This document shows, one piece after another, positions 1-10,859 of a DNA stretch of 64,000 nucleotides. A program made the translations under genes and the position numbers. Below the pieces are notes generated by a model. That model was not told the origin of the DNA. It searched no databases and saw nothing but the letters and a program-made list of their open reading frames with translations. Numbering within the stretch: the stretch's first letter is position 1; each line of letters opens with the position of its first letter. Origin of the DNA: Macrosoma leucophasiata (Eukaryota; Arthropoda; Insecta; Lepidoptera; Hedylidae); contig JAWQUS010000009.1 in the NCBI GenBank assembly GCA_036365455.1, positions 5,486,001-5,550,000 on the forward strand. Direction: 5' to 3'.

Positions 1-24
1 AAAAATAAAATATAAGCTAGATAG

Positions 25-308
25 TTTTTTTTATGTAAGGAAGGTGGCAAAAAAACATGCAGCTCACATTGATGTTAAGTGATGACTGCAGCCTATAGAC
101 GTCTTCACAAAAACCAGAGGTCAAAATGCAGATGCGTTGCCACCCCTGAGACCTAAATTGTTATGTATCTGTGATAGTTATTACGGGGCCATACATTACC
201 ATCTAACCAGAACACGATAGTGCTGAACACTATCATTTGGCGGCAGACAGAGGTAATGCGGTGGTGCCTACGCCCGCGAGCTCCGTCACTAGAACTCTAC
301 CACCAGTA
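25..308 (-). repeat. Family B A-tailed retroposon-like repeat, copy 1
   Basis: A roughly 280-bp repeat in reverse orientation. Read on the minus strand it opens with ACTGGTGGTAGAG-type sequence, passes through blocks such as GTGTTCAGCACTATCGT and AGGCTGCAGTCATCACTTAA, and ends in an A-rich tail, seen here as the T run near 25-32. The same blocks recur about a dozen times in the window. The A tail and a target duplication at another copy (15928-16211) suggest retroposition; no tRNA head is obvious. Confidence 0.75.
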
Positions 309-1045
309 AACTTCATGAGGAAAGGACAAACTAGTAATACATTCAGTTATCTTTATCTTTCTTCAAGAATAGATAGTTAAATTTTGCAATTAATCGATTT
401 AGCGTACAATTCCACTTTATTTCAAATCTATCTTTATGGCAAGCTATTACTTCAGAGATCCAAATCGTCTCCAATACGCTGCGCCGTAGCTCTCAATTTT
501 CAAAATTGAAGTTTTTACATTCGTTTTTATTAAATACCTCAAAAGGGAGGCGTAAGAACTACGTCGAATAATCGTAAAAGAGTATCGGATACCGTCCGTA
601 TATTGGCAAACTTCATTTCAATTAAGGCATGAGTCCAGTCAAGGTTGTCGGGGTCTCGACTTTTTTTGGACGGTTACGATTATTAAGGAAAAAACTTTTT
701 CATATTGCATGAACTATTGACATGGGGAGAGCTTATTGTTACTTCAACTCTGTAATTTCTGGCACTGAGGCAAAAAGCTTCAGATGTAACAAATGCCAAC
801 GTATCTCAATCGTCAATCGTCTATGTAGACTGTATGCTTGTTTGTCAGTTTCATGGTATAAAAACCTTCAAACTGCATGGGTTATTTTGTGTCTACTGAG
901 AATCTTTTCAATTGCTAAATTTCGCTTATTTAAAGAAACACTAGGTTGAATCAGTCTAATCATCGGGGTTTGAGAGAAGAACTAGCAGTATTGGCTGCCT
1001 GCCTGTGCAGTATTTTATTTGTCACGATTTTTAACTACCGTAAAT
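309..1045. other. No gene recognised
   Basis: AT-rich sequence with no convincing coding region. The 75-codon frame at 722-949 has no recognisable domain or coding bias. A weak inverted pair (AATAATCGTAA near 570, TTACGATTATT near 675) may be the remains of a MITE but is too short to call. Confidence 0.5.
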
Positions 1046-1321
1046 AACTGCCTCAACAGTCTAGTGGTAGAAGGCCACTACTAATACGCAGGGGTCGTGG
1101 GTTCGATCCCCGGATCGGAGAGTAAATGCTGTTGGGTTTTTTTCGTCTTTAGGAAGTGTCCCAGTGCCGCCCTCGGAGTTTGGTAATGATCCCAGAGATG
1201 GCAATGAACTCACCACCTGTTCCATAGGACAAAATGTAACTGGCGAATCGTAGGTGCTTGCTTGTATGGTTGAATGTGTGCATTTGCTTCTGCTTACCCC
1301 TTCGGGGAAGAAGTGAAGTTG
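1046..1321 (+). repeat. SINE A (tRNA-headed), copy 1
   Basis: The 5' part resembles a tRNA gene: an A-box-like stretch (CAGTCTAGTGGTAG) and a B-box (GGGTTCGATCCCC) about 45 bp later. A body follows that recurs at 16328, 18905, 23552 and 60010, including GTGCCCGGAGATG-type and ACCCCTTCGGGG segments. The ORF on the opposite strand here is a shadow of this repeat. Confidence 0.8.
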
Positions 1322-2231
1322 CACTACTAATCGACCTTATCAGAGATCCGTCTGTTCTTCTATCCGAGCCTGAACATTTAGAGTTTGTTTATTAAAATAG
1401 CAAAAACAAACTAACAAGAGAATTTAATCGCCAGCTTAGCATTTCCTTTCCTAGAAATATCTAAATTATACGTTATAAAAATCATGTATAAAAAGCAATT
1501 AGAACTATTTACACACGACCTCCCGTATTCTAAATTAAATTAATTATCATTTTTGATTCGACATTTTAAGAGTGATTGTAAAGACTTAATTGAATAAAAA
1601 AATAATGATTTATTTCTTCCAAATAAGATCCAAATACCAGGACCTGTTTTGGAACACTCACTTTATGACCGATGTTATAAATAGCGTGTGCCAATATAGA
1701 ATCACTTACGGCTGCGGTCATCGACTGGTGTAATAAACCTTCCCAAAGCCCCGCGACTGCCGCGACTTAAGTTTTTGACAACAAGTTGACAACCATACAA
1801 ACCTACAGTGCTCATCAAGAAATATTGGAGTTTTGGCGGGAACCTTGAAAGATGCGTGTGGTACTCTTATTTTATTTCATTTTCTTGGTGTATTTTGGAG
1901 TTATATTAAATAAAGTTGATGGCATTTTGTTTTATATAGGTTTATTACAGTGCCCGTGTATAGTGAAATAGAATAACACAATTTTTTTCGGGTAGGTGCA
2001 AAAAGTTAATACACATGTGCTTCTGTTTTATATTTTAATTAAATTTATTACACAAGTGTTTAGGAACTTAAATTAATATCTAAATTAACTATCACTTGTT
2101 ACTTTGCCACATAGTGTGAAGTCAACTGTATTGTATATGTCTTAGTGTATTAATTACACTTACCTGCCGGCGACCTAACAATACTGCAACTGTCAACATA
2201 AATACAAGCGCAAACACTGTAATTCAAGAAG
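1322..2231. other. Non-coding, probably includes the 5' UTR of the downstream LINE
   Basis: No ORF. The 3' part (about 1950-2231) leads into the LINE ORF1 and presumably holds its 5' UTR. I could not find the exact 5' end or a target duplication matching the sequence after the 3' tail at about 6921. Confidence 0.4.
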
Positions 2232-3008
2232 ATGGCCACTATTGATCATGTAGCAGAGATCCAGAGGACCGCGATGGCTGCCCTTAACCAGCGGATGGCT
2301 GAGTTTGAGGCGCACCTGAAAACATCCACAAGTAGCCCAGACTTCAACTCACTTTGTAAAGACTTCGGCATGTTTAAGGATCATGTCTGGTCTGTGCTTA
2401 ACATGCTACAGCAGCAAATTGCGGAGCTCGGCCGAAGCCTGGACACTATTGAAATGCGGCACCGCAGAAAATTCTTGCTTCTTGGAGGAGTCCCGGAAGG
2501 CCCTGGCGAAAACCCCGCATCAACTGTTATTTCCATTCTAAGTGAACACCTGGGTCTGGAAAATCTAAATACAGCATCGCTTTCTGTATGTCATCGGTTG
2601 GGTGTTCACAGTGAGGGTCGAACAAGACCTATTCTTTTGCGGTTTGCTGATGGTGCACTTAAAGGTTCAATCTGGAAACAGAAAACTAAGTTGAAGGGCA
2701 CAAAGTTTGTTGTCTCCGAATTCCTGACCAAGCAGCGCCAGATCATCTTCTCGACAGCGCGTAGACTCTTCGGGTTGAACAACGTTTGGACGCTTGATGG
2801 TACTACCACTATAAAGCTCCGGGATGGCAAGCAACGTCGCGTTGCTGATTACAACGACCTCATGACACTGGCTGAGGAGTATGGTAGATCGACGGCGGAT
2901 CTCTTGGGGCCCACTGCTCAAGTTGTCAGCCCGCAGAATAAAACGGTGGCATCGGAGGCGCAGGGGCAGTCATATACCAGGTCAAAACGTGAAAAAGCGA
3001 AGAAATAA
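2232..3008 (+). CDS. LINE ORF1 protein (CR1/L2-group element)
   Basis: A 258-residue protein. Residues about 10-80 are predominantly helical with heptad-like spacing (coiled coil), followed by a domain at about 85-175 with the layout of an L1-type ORF1 RNA-binding fold (RKFLLLGGVPEG, then CHRLG, then PILLRF). In this class ORF1p trimerises and coats the LINE RNA. The C-terminus is basic (TRSKREKAKK). It is followed after 550 bp by ORF2 on the same strand, so the two belong to one element. No frameshift or internal stop is visible. The assignment to ORF1 rests on position and fold-like motifs; the family is less certain. Confidence 0.8.
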   Translation: MATIDHVAEIQRTAMAALNQRMAEFEAHLKTSTSSPDFNSLCKDFGMFKDHVWSVLNMLQQQIAELGRSLDTIEMRHRRKFLLLGGVPEGPGENPASTVISILSEHLGLENLNTASLSVCHRLGVHSEGRTRPILLRFADGALKGSIWKQKTKLKGTKFVVSEFLTKQRQIIFSTARRLFGLNNVWTLDGTTTIKLRDGKQRRVADYNDLMTLAEEYGRSTADLLGPTAQVVSPQNKTVASEAQGQSYTRSKREKAKK

Positions 3009-3558
3009 GTTACTTGGCCTGGTATTGTGCTTTGCTTTTTCTTTTTTAGGTCGTTTGTTTAATTTGTTCACACCTCCATGCATTGTCCGGTTGTATACAG
3101 TGGTTACGAATTGCGATAGTTCAACAAGTTCAATTATGTCACGTAATCACGTATCGTACTGTGAAGTTGTATTTTAACTTTAAAATTTTGCATCTACCAA
3201 CGCGCACTGTAATATATAACTCTGTGTTACACCAAACGTCATGGACGGCATTATTTGACATTTGTCATTTGTCATGTCAATTGTTTAAGTTTTTTTTTTT
3301 TATGTCCATGGTTGAAAACTTTCCCTGACAGAAGTGCGCTTGGTTTTTGTCCGCGACCGGAACGTATTATTTTATTAATTGTACATATGTTTTTTTTTTC
3401 CTCTGTTCTTTTTTGTTTGTTATCAGTTGACCGGCAGGTTGTAGATCTTTATTTGTATTTTTTTTTACATAGTTTATTTTAATTTTATATTAAGTATATT
3501 ACATTATATATTATACTTATTTATCTATATATAAAACATATACATATAGTAACATACT

Positions 3559-6483
3559 ATGTCCGATGATGACAGCTTTTACTCAGCACACGATAGCTCC
3601 TCTATCTCTTGTTCTTCTTTTGATGAAACTTCTTCATTAAACCATATGTTGAATGAAGAATTAATTCGCTTCCCAAATGGTTTGAATGTCTGCCATATAA
3701 ATGCTCAAAGCATTGTTCAACATCACTCGGAGCTTTTAAATATTTTTTTCGATGTGAATGTCCACGCAATCCTCATTTCTGAAAGTTGGCTCAAACCTGA
3801 ACTTCCCTCTACTCTCTTTAGTCTACCAGACTTTGTTCTAATTCGCAACGATCGCATAGGTAAACGAGCCGGGGGTGTTGCTATTTATTTGCGTAGCAAC
3901 ATACCTTTTAAAATCCTCATATCTTCTCCTCCGCATTATGCAGAAAACCCCGAATATATTTTTATTGAAATTATTGTCAAAGGCGTGAAAGCTGTTCTCG
4001 GAGTTATTTATTGTCCTCCCACTATCGATTACTTTTCTTCTATCGATAATCTCCTTTCTTCACTTTCTTCAGAATACAAACATCTCATAATCATGGGTGA
4101 CTTTAATACTGATTTGTTAAAATGTAATTCTCGATCTTGTACGCTGATGTCGATCTTCGAGGCGTCGAATTTGTCCCTGCTCGATCTCAACCCTACGCAT
4201 CACAATATTGCATCTGACGACTCTTGGCTCGACCTCATTCTTACCACCACAGTCGATAGGGTTACCAATTTTGGCCAATTTGTAGCACCGGGCTTATCAA
4301 GACACGATCTACTATATTTATGCTATAATATTAGAGCTCCTAAGTTACGACCGCAAATTATGTTTCTGCGTAATTTTGCGAAAATTAAAATGGAAAATCT
4401 GGAATTAGATGCGATGTCTGTCAACTGGGATGAAGTGGAACTTAAGACCACGGTTGATGAGAAAGTTTCATTTCTTAATAGGTCTATTTTACAATTATAC
4501 GATATCCATGCTCCACTTCGTGCTGTCCGCATCAAACGTCCTCCGGCGCCTTGGATTACCAGAGGTGTACGGATGGCGATGTCTCGTCGCGATAGAGCCT
4601 TTCGAACCTATAAAAGAGAGCGTACTGAAGTAAACTGGGATTTATATAAGCAGGCAAGAAACCGTTGTAACCAAATGGTAAGGGCAGCCAAACGCCGTTT
4701 CATCCATGATAACATTTTGCATTCTTCACCAGCTGACGTATGGAAGTTTCTGAAATCTATTGGATTCACTAAATCATCTCCCAAATTTGCTACTCTAAAT
4801 TTATCTTTGAATGAACTAAATCACTTTTTCGTTAAAGTCTCGTCACTAGACCAAAATATTAAATCTGGCACCCTTCTTTATCTTGCTTCCATACCAAATC
4901 TTACTAATCACATTTTCTCCTTCTCTCCTGTATCTATTGATGAGGTTTCAAAAATTTTCAATTCTCTTAAATCTAAAGCTGTTGGCCATGATGAAGTTGG
5001 TCGTACGATGTTAGCGCCACTGTTAAATTATATTTTACCATCGATAACCCACATCATCAATTTCTCCCTGCAGTCTGGAACTTTTCCAGCAATCTGGCGT
5101 AAAGCTTTTATAACTCCCATTCCCAAAATCTCCAATCCCAGTCTGGTCAACCATTTTAGGCCAATTTCCATTTTACCTTTCCTCTCTAAGATTTTGGAGG
5201 TCGTGGTTCACTCTCAATTTAGTAAATACATCCTCGAACACGACCTCATATCCCCATTCCAATCTGGTTTTAGATCTGGCCACAGCACTTCAACAGCTCT
5301 CCTCAAGGTGATCGAAGATGTCAGGTCCGGCATGGAACATGCTCACTTAACTGTACTTGTCCTCATAGACTTCTCAAATGCATTTAATGCCGTTGACTAT
5401 GACATCTTAATTGCCATCCTTTCGAAAATTGGAACCTCGTCAGTAGTAAAGGAATGGTTTTCCTCTTATCTTCGAGGCCGTCAGCAGGCAGTCCGTGTCG
5501 ACCGTGATTCGTCTGACTGGCATGACCTGTTAGCTGGCGTGCCTCAAGGCGGAATTATTTCTCCTTTATTGTTTTCGCTATTCATAAACTCTGTCACTTA
5601 CAACCTCAAATGTCCTTACCATTTGTATGCTGACGACTTACAGATTTATGCTCAAGGGCATTACGACAATATTGATGATGTTATTGACTCACTTAATGCC
5701 GATCTATTAGCACTCTCTGCGTGGAGTCAAAAGTTTGGTATTTCAGTGAACCCCAGCAAATGCCAAGCTATTGTTTTAGGCAGTCGTTATCACATTAGTA
5801 AGATTAATTTAAACAACCTACCACCTTTACTCCTCGACAATATTCAGATCGCAATTTCACATAATGTTAAGGACTTGGGCTTATATTTAGACGATACTCT
5901 CAATTGGGACTTCCAAGTCACCAATATTTGTAAAAACGCTACTGCCTCACTACGTTCTCTTTATAGGTTTAAGAATTTTCTACCGTCTAAAACTAAACTT
6001 CTCTTGGTACAATCACTCATTCTTCCAGTTATTGATTATGCAGATGTTTGTTACTCTGATGTATCTCAAGTACTTTTAAACAAGTTAGATCGTATACTCA
6101 ACAATTGTATTCGGTATATTTACGGGCTCCGTAAATACGATCACATTTCATGTTACCGCGCCAAACTTAAATGGCTTTCCATTCGGCAGCGAAGGTCCAT
6201 ACGGATCCTTTGTCTTCTTTTTTCCATTCTTTACGATCCACACTCTCCCCATTATCTAAAAAACAAATTTAAATTTCTTGGTGATTCCCACAATTTTAAC
6301 CTCCGTTCCACAGATAACCTCATTCTAGAAATCCCTTCCCACCGTACTGGCTTTATTTCCAACTCTTTCACCGTTACAGCTATCAAGCTCTGGAACACGC
6401 TACCCGCCCACATTAAAAATGCTCCGAGTAGGTTGACGTTCAAACATAATCTTCGTAAATTTTTCTTAAAAACACCGCCGTAG
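3559..6483 (+). CDS. LINE ORF2: AP endonuclease and reverse transcriptase
   Basis: A 974-residue polyprotein. The N-terminal apurinic-type endonuclease shows HINAQS (about 47), ISESWL (about 74), GDFNTDLL (about 180) and a late SRHDL block (about 247). The reverse transcriptase (about 470-760) shows FRPISILPFLSKILE, FQSGFRSGHST, GVPQGGIISPLLF and the catalytic LYADDL at about 690. The C-terminus has the CR1-type tail ending in a basic RKFFL segment. There is no RNase H. It nicks target DNA and primes reverse transcription there. The start ATG lies 16 codons before a Ser-rich leader; a later Met (about residue 31) is possible. No frameshift is visible, so the protein may be functional. Confidence 0.9.
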   Translation: MSDDDSFYSAHDSSSISCSSFDETSSLNHMLNEELIRFPNGLNVCHINAQSIVQHHSELLNIFFDVNVHAILISESWLKPELPSTLFSLPDFVLIRNDRIGKRAGGVAIYLRSNIPFKILISSPPHYAENPEYIFIEIIVKGVKAVLGVIYCPPTIDYFSSIDNLLSSLSSEYKHLIIMGDFNTDLLKCNSRSCTLMSIFEASNLSLLDLNPTHHNIASDDSWLDLILTTTVDRVTNFGQFVAPGLSRHDLLYLCYNIRAPKLRPQIMFLRNFAKIKMENLELDAMSVNWDEVELKTTVDEKVSFLNRSILQLYDIHAPLRAVRIKRPPAPWITRGVRMAMSRRDRAFRTYKRERTEVNWDLYKQARNRCNQMVRAAKRRFIHDNILHSSPADVWKFLKSIGFTKSSPKFATLNLSLNELNHFFVKVSSLDQNIKSGTLLYLASIPNLTNHIFSFSPVSIDEVSKIFNSLKSKAVGHDEVGRTMLAPLLNYILPSITHIINFSLQSGTFPAIWRKAFITPIPKISNPSLVNHFRPISILPFLSKILEVVVHSQFSKYILEHDLISPFQSGFRSGHSTSTALLKVIEDVRSGMEHAHLTVLVLIDFSNAFNAVDYDILIAILSKIGTSSVVKEWFSSYLRGRQQAVRVDRDSSDWHDLLAGVPQGGIISPLLFSLFINSVTYNLKCPYHLYADDLQIYAQGHYDNIDDVIDSLNADLLALSAWSQKFGISVNPSKCQAIVLGSRYHISKINLNNLPPLLLDNIQIAISHNVKDLGLYLDDTLNWDFQVTNICKNATASLRSLYRFKNFLPSKTKLLLVQSLILPVIDYADVCYSDVSQVLLNKLDRILNNCIRYIYGLRKYDHISCYRAKLKWLSIRQRRSIRILCLLFSILYDPHSPHYLKNKFKFLGDSHNFNLRSTDNLILEIPSHRTGFISNSFTVTAIKLWNTLPAHIKNAPSRLTFKHNLRKFFLKTPP

Positions 6484-6571
6484 TCATCATGTAACTTCGC
6501 TTGTTATCATTTTACTTTGCTCATCATCGTTATCGTGTTTGTTATCTATTTTATTGGTCGTTATTTTCGCA

Positions 6572-6576
<5 letters not shown>

Positions 6577-6610
<34 letters not shown>

Positions 6611-6660
6611 ATATATTATGTACTTATTCATATATATATATATATATATTTATAAATACT
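6577..6660. repeat. AT microsatellite in LINE 3' UTR
   Basis: Two runs of alternating AT (about 6577-6607 and 6631-6650) separated by a short spacer, inside the 3' UTR of the CR1-group LINE. Confidence 0.85.
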
Positions 6661-6886
6661 TAATATATATGTATCCCGTATTTATTTACTATTATCTTTT
6701 ATTATAAATATTATGTATTTACGATTTGTATAAGTGTTTTATTATTTTTTAGTAATTTCCCCTAATTGCTTTTTTCTAAGATCTCCGCGCCTATTTCGTT
6801 GTTTTCGACTCTACCCAAAGGTTGACTGGTAGATAATGCCTTTTAGTTGCATTAAGTCCGCCTTTTGTACAACATTGTTTTTGTGC

Positions 6887-6921
<35 letters not shown>

Positions 6922-7148
6922 CACTGCGAAAACACGGCTTTTCAGTTTGCCTCCAAAACTCCATTTTAAATGTTCTGGTAAAGTAGCCATCGCTTTACTC
7001 GAATTACTGACTGTGACTCTGACTGACTGACTGATAATTGACCGACTGACTCTTATTTTTACGCTGCTTGCGAATACTAATTATCATTTAATTGACACTG
7101 GCAATATGCGGAATAGCAATGCCAATATATTAAAAAAAAAAGATAGAA

Positions 7149-7322
7149 ATATTGCACATCGAGCCTACGAAAGAGACAATCGGCTAGTTTCGACTTCGTA
7201 GAGCGTTATCTCTGCTGCTCACTACTAACGTACGCATTGATAGTGTGGTATTGGTCAAAACTTGATCTAAATGGTCGATAAACGTCTTATAAGTAAGGTG
7301 CGAAAGAGATAACGCTCTATAG
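7149..7322 (+). mobile_element. Tc1/mariner-type MITE fragment, copy M1
   Basis: Matches the interior of the complete MITE at 12061-12309 (blocks ATTGCACATCGAGCCT, TATTGGTCAAAACTTGAT, GAAAGAGATAACGCTC). The outer terminal repeats are missing at both ends, so this is a decayed copy. Confidence 0.7.
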
Positions 7323-7468
7323 AAATATCTTATAGCAATGTAATTATTTTATAGCAAAAAAACACAACAAATACTCTCCAGTCCAAGGTAAAAAGCCACC
7401 ACTGTAAAGTCTGTCTCGCAGTAAAGTTCTACTGGTATATTATCAACTAACTATGCAACTAAGTGATT

Positions 7469-7723
7469 ACTGGTGGTAGAGACCCAGTGACGGAGCTCGT
7501 GCGCGTCCGCTAAATGGTAGTGTTTAGCACTATCGTGTTCTGGTCAGGTGGTAATGTACGACCCTGTAATTTCCGACACAGAGGCATAACACCTTAGGCC
7601 TCAGGAGTGGTAACGCATCTACATTTTGACCTTGGTCTTTGTGTAGGTGTCTATAGGCTGCAGTCATCACTTAACATTAATATGAACTGTATGCTTGTTT
7701 ACCACTTCCATAACATAAAAAAA
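7469..7723 (+). repeat. Family B repeat, copy 2
   Basis: Starts at ACTGGTGGTAGAG and ends with CCATAACAT plus an A run. It has a deletion near the head (the segment containing the GGCACCACCG block). Confidence 0.8.
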
Positions 7724-7872
7724 CAGTTTGCTCTCCACAGTATATCGCTGGGGAGATCATAAACTATCACTTTGTACCTACAAAGTGTTAACCAGATATT
7801 TATCTCCAGTTTTACCCCTCAGTGCCTCGGGTTCACCACTTTCCCTCTTCGTGTTAAATCCTGAGTGTAAAG

Positions 7873-8274
7873 GAAGATAGCGAGTGATATTTTAGAGTTT
7901 TGTCACCTCGTAGCTTCAAGGTTGAACCTGTTCTATTTTGTTGTTGCATAAAAACATCCATGACAATTTAAAATCGCAGTTGGATTACTATCATCAAAAA
8001 AAAATGGACGATAATAGTTAGACTAATATGCAGCTTATTACTTTCTAAAATCGAGGCCTTTTTTGAGATGCAGAAGATAGCGAGTGATATTTTAGAGTTT
8101 TGTCACCTCGTAGCTTCAAGGTTGAACCTGTTCCATTTTGTTGTTGTATAAAAAACATCCATGACAATTTAAAATCGCAGTTGGATTACTATCATCAAAA
8201 AAAAAATGGACGATAATAATTAGACTAATATGCAGCTTATTACTTTCTAAAATCGAGGCCTTTTTTGAGATGCA
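7873..8274 (+). repeat. Tandem duplication of a ~200-bp unit
   Basis: Two head-to-tail copies, 7873-8071 and 8072-8274, each starting GAAGATAGCGAGTGATATTT and ending GAGGCCTTTTTTGAGATGCA. They differ only by a few substitutions (CTATTT/CCATTT, GCATAA/GTATAA, AGTT/AATT) and by A-run length. The unit matches no other part of the window. Confidence 0.9.
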
Positions 8275-9090
8275 CTTCGATATTTTATATGAATAGGTAT
8301 TCATATATCGGAATTACGAGTGTATTCAAATTTTCTATTCAAGGTAAAAAAAAAACATACAAATATAGGTACACATTTATATTACACATTTCATAGATTG
8401 ATGTGTATGTAGATTGATTTTTACACAGAACAGATAAATAAGGATTTTACACCACTAGTCTTATAGGCTATCAAATTTAAATAATAATCAGGGTCTTGCA
8501 CATATCATCAGAAATACAAAAAAATATCTCATTCCCATAATTCAATAGGATCTTTCAGGACAGTTCCTGCCATCCCTTGCTTTGAAGACATATCAATATA
8601 GCTCCAAAATTATTAATACAAATTCTGCAGACTCGTTATAACGAACTTCTGAAAACAAATACTGATTTAAACATATAAAGCCTGCATTTCCAAACTAAGA
8701 TTTATTTTTCTTTGTATTTCAAAAGTAGCGTTGGCAAAATTGATCCTGACAGCCCTGCAAATGCACGAGAACCGTGGGAATGTAAACGCGCGAGGGATGC
8801 ATACAAAATAGCGGATCTAGAGTCTGAGTGGGGAATACCTGGACTAGTCGGGATATTAGTTTCGACTTGCGATATTAAATATTTGTGTTCTAATGCCTTG
8901 TTGTGGTTTACATTTTAAGCTCTCTTCTTTTCGTACAGTGAATATCCACCTCTTCGATAATTCCTATACAGTCTCAGTCAGTCGGCGTAGCGTATGTCGA
9001 ATGTACTCGTATATGAACTGGTTAATAAAATGAAGAAAATATATTTTTTATAGAAAACAGAATAAGATATTTTATTATATATATTAGCAC
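8275..9090. other. No gene recognised
   Basis: AT-rich intergenic sequence. The 68-codon frame at 8712-8918 has no recognisable domain. Confidence 0.5.
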
Positions 9091-9162
9091 TTCACCATCT
9101 TCATTACTTCAGCCGATAGACGTCCATAGCTGAACAAAAGCCTTCCTCGAAGATTCTTAAAC
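9091..9162 (-). repeat. RTE-type LINE 3' end fragment
   Basis: Contains the AGCCGATAGACGTCCATAG block found in reverse at the 3' ends of many lepidopteran RTE-like repeats. Related fragments lie at 23010-23215 (+) and 25397-25485 (-). Confidence 0.45.
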
Positions 9163-9721
9163 GTTGTGCGACATTAGGGGCGAAGCTTGTTAAGTTCAAT
9201 AGTATTATTTAAGAAAAAATCAGAATTTAAAAATACGTGTCCATTACTTTCTAACTTGCAAATATCACTACTACTTCTACTACTTCTTCTACTACTAGCT
9301 GTCGCACTGAAAATTCAGCATACAATTTTACATTTTAATCACATATTCACCTTAAGTATGTTCAAAATCACGAATGTTTAAGTTTACGAAGTATCTGTTG
9401 CAAAAGATAAGGCTCGCAAAGATTGGAGCTGTCGAGATAAAAATTCAATCAAAACTAACATTAATTCCCATCACTCAGCATCTTCAAGAGAACATGCTAA
9501 CGCCCTTATCACCGGCTAGCACTCCAACTACTGGCGACAAATTACGCTCATAACTTGCTAAAAAGAGAACGTACTTTTTGAGGCACTGGTACCATTGACA
9601 GCTATTTAATATAATGTACTTTAACTAGAAACTTTCAAAAAATAATGATTTGCTGGTAAGGAAATACGAAAATACGTAATTTCTTTTATGTCTTGCAGGC
9701 GGCAAACAAGCGAAAGGAGAA
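9163..9721. other. No gene recognised
   Basis: AT-rich spacer including a short CTA/CTT-rich stretch at 9267-9300. No coding or RNA signal was seen. Confidence 0.5.
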
Positions 9722-9925
9722 GTGGTAGAGTCCCAGTGTCGGGACTCCGGTTATATGGTAATGTATGACCCCGTAATAACTATCACAGACAGAGACATAA
9801 GAACTACGGTCTCAGGGGGTCTCATTTTGACCTCTGGTTTTTGCTAAGATGCCTATAAGCTGCAGTCATCACTTAACATCAATATGAACTGCATCCTTGT
9901 TTGCCTCTATGATTACATAAAAATA
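9722..9925 (+). repeat. Family B repeat, diverged copy 3
   Basis: A shortened and diverged copy: GGTAGAGTCCCAGTG head, AAGCTGCAGTCATCACTTAA body and a short A-rich end. Confidence 0.65.
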
Positions 9926-10302
9926 ATATCTCATAGTACAAAATGAAAAAATCTAATTTATATCCCATAAGTCCACTTATCTTTAAAATTTATTCATTTG
10001 ATTTATGCTATGTTTGGGCCACTAATTTATATACGTGTATCAGATTTCAACTCAATCGGGCCAGTGTACATTTTCTGAGCCGTCTGTCCGTCTCTCGAAA
10101 CAAATCGGCCATTTAAAAACCCATAGACGGAGAGACACGAGCACGAATCATATAAGAGTTCAATTTTTTCTTTTGAGCTGCGGAACCCTAAATAAGTATG
10201 ATTGATTTAGGATTTTTCATTGTTTTACTACGGCTGATAGCCCCTTTACCCCTCAACACCTCAGCATCAATGTTCAGGACAGCACCAAACGATTTTCGCT
10301 AT

Positions 10303-10679
10303 ATATAATAATAATAATGGCAACCCATTATACGTCCCACTGCTGGGCACGAGTCTCTCCCCTTTTTGGGGGGAGGCCTGGAGCTTACTCCACCACGCTG
10401 CTCCAATGCGGATTGGTGGAGGTGGGTGGGTTAGTGGCCAACCCGCTGTCGGATGTTTTCAAACCGCCCATAAGGCCTCCGACAAGGTTTAACGACTGCT
10501 ATCTATCGATAGCAACCGGGACCGACGGCTTAACGTGCCCTCCGAAGCACGGAAACGCGCATTTAATTTGCCACTAGCGGTCACCCATCACACTACCCGA
10601 CCGCGCCCGTAGTGCTTAACCGAGCAGATCGCTTACGATCTACACCAGCCGCTGGGCCATGCGCGCTTCTTTGATATTC
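10303..10679 (-). mobile_element. 5S rRNA-derived SINE, copy 1
   Basis: Read on the minus strand, the 5' head contains GTTAAGCAC, CGGGCGCGGT and GATGGGTGACCGC in the order and spacing of the internal promoter half of eukaryotic 5S rRNA. The unrelated body and a TTA-repeat tail follow (ATA repeats at 10303-10318 on the plus strand). The element is flanked by an 11-bp direct repeat, ATTTTCGCTAT (10292-10302 and 10680-10690), a clear retroposition footprint. The 86-codon ORF inside is incidental. A near-identical second copy lies at 15212-15582. Confidence 0.85.
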
Positions 10680-10859
10680 ATTTTCGCTATGATCGTTACG
10701 AAATTTACCTTATGATAGAGATTTTACAATATTACTTACTGCAATTCTTCAAACAAGTACACTAGTAGACACCTTAAGTATAATCATAATGTAGTAGGAA
10801 ACTAGTGACCATCCAATGAATGGAAATGGTACTGTAATAGGTACATTAAATGTTTTTTT

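Larger units (their letters stand above)
2232..6921 (+). mobile_element. CR1/L2-group non-LTR retrotransposon, both ORFs open
   Basis: ORF1 (2232-3008), a T-rich inter-ORF gap (3009-3558), ORF2 with endonuclease and reverse transcriptase (3559-6483), a 3' UTR containing an AT microsatellite (about 6577-6660), and a tandem AAAT tail (about 6894-6921). The tail and the RT sequence fit the Jockey/CR1 superfamily. The 5' limit is given at ORF1 because the true start is not visible. The open ORFs suggest a recent insertion. Confidence 0.85.

Noticed and set aside
1061..1324. 87-codon minus-strand ORF
   Set aside because: Antisense of a SINE A copy; similar frames appear at other copies such as 18841 and 59959.
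10317..10577. 86-codon ORF, repeated nearly identically at 15230-15490
   Set aside because: Conservation is explained by both being copies of the 5S-headed SINE; the frame runs antisense to the element and has no known domain.
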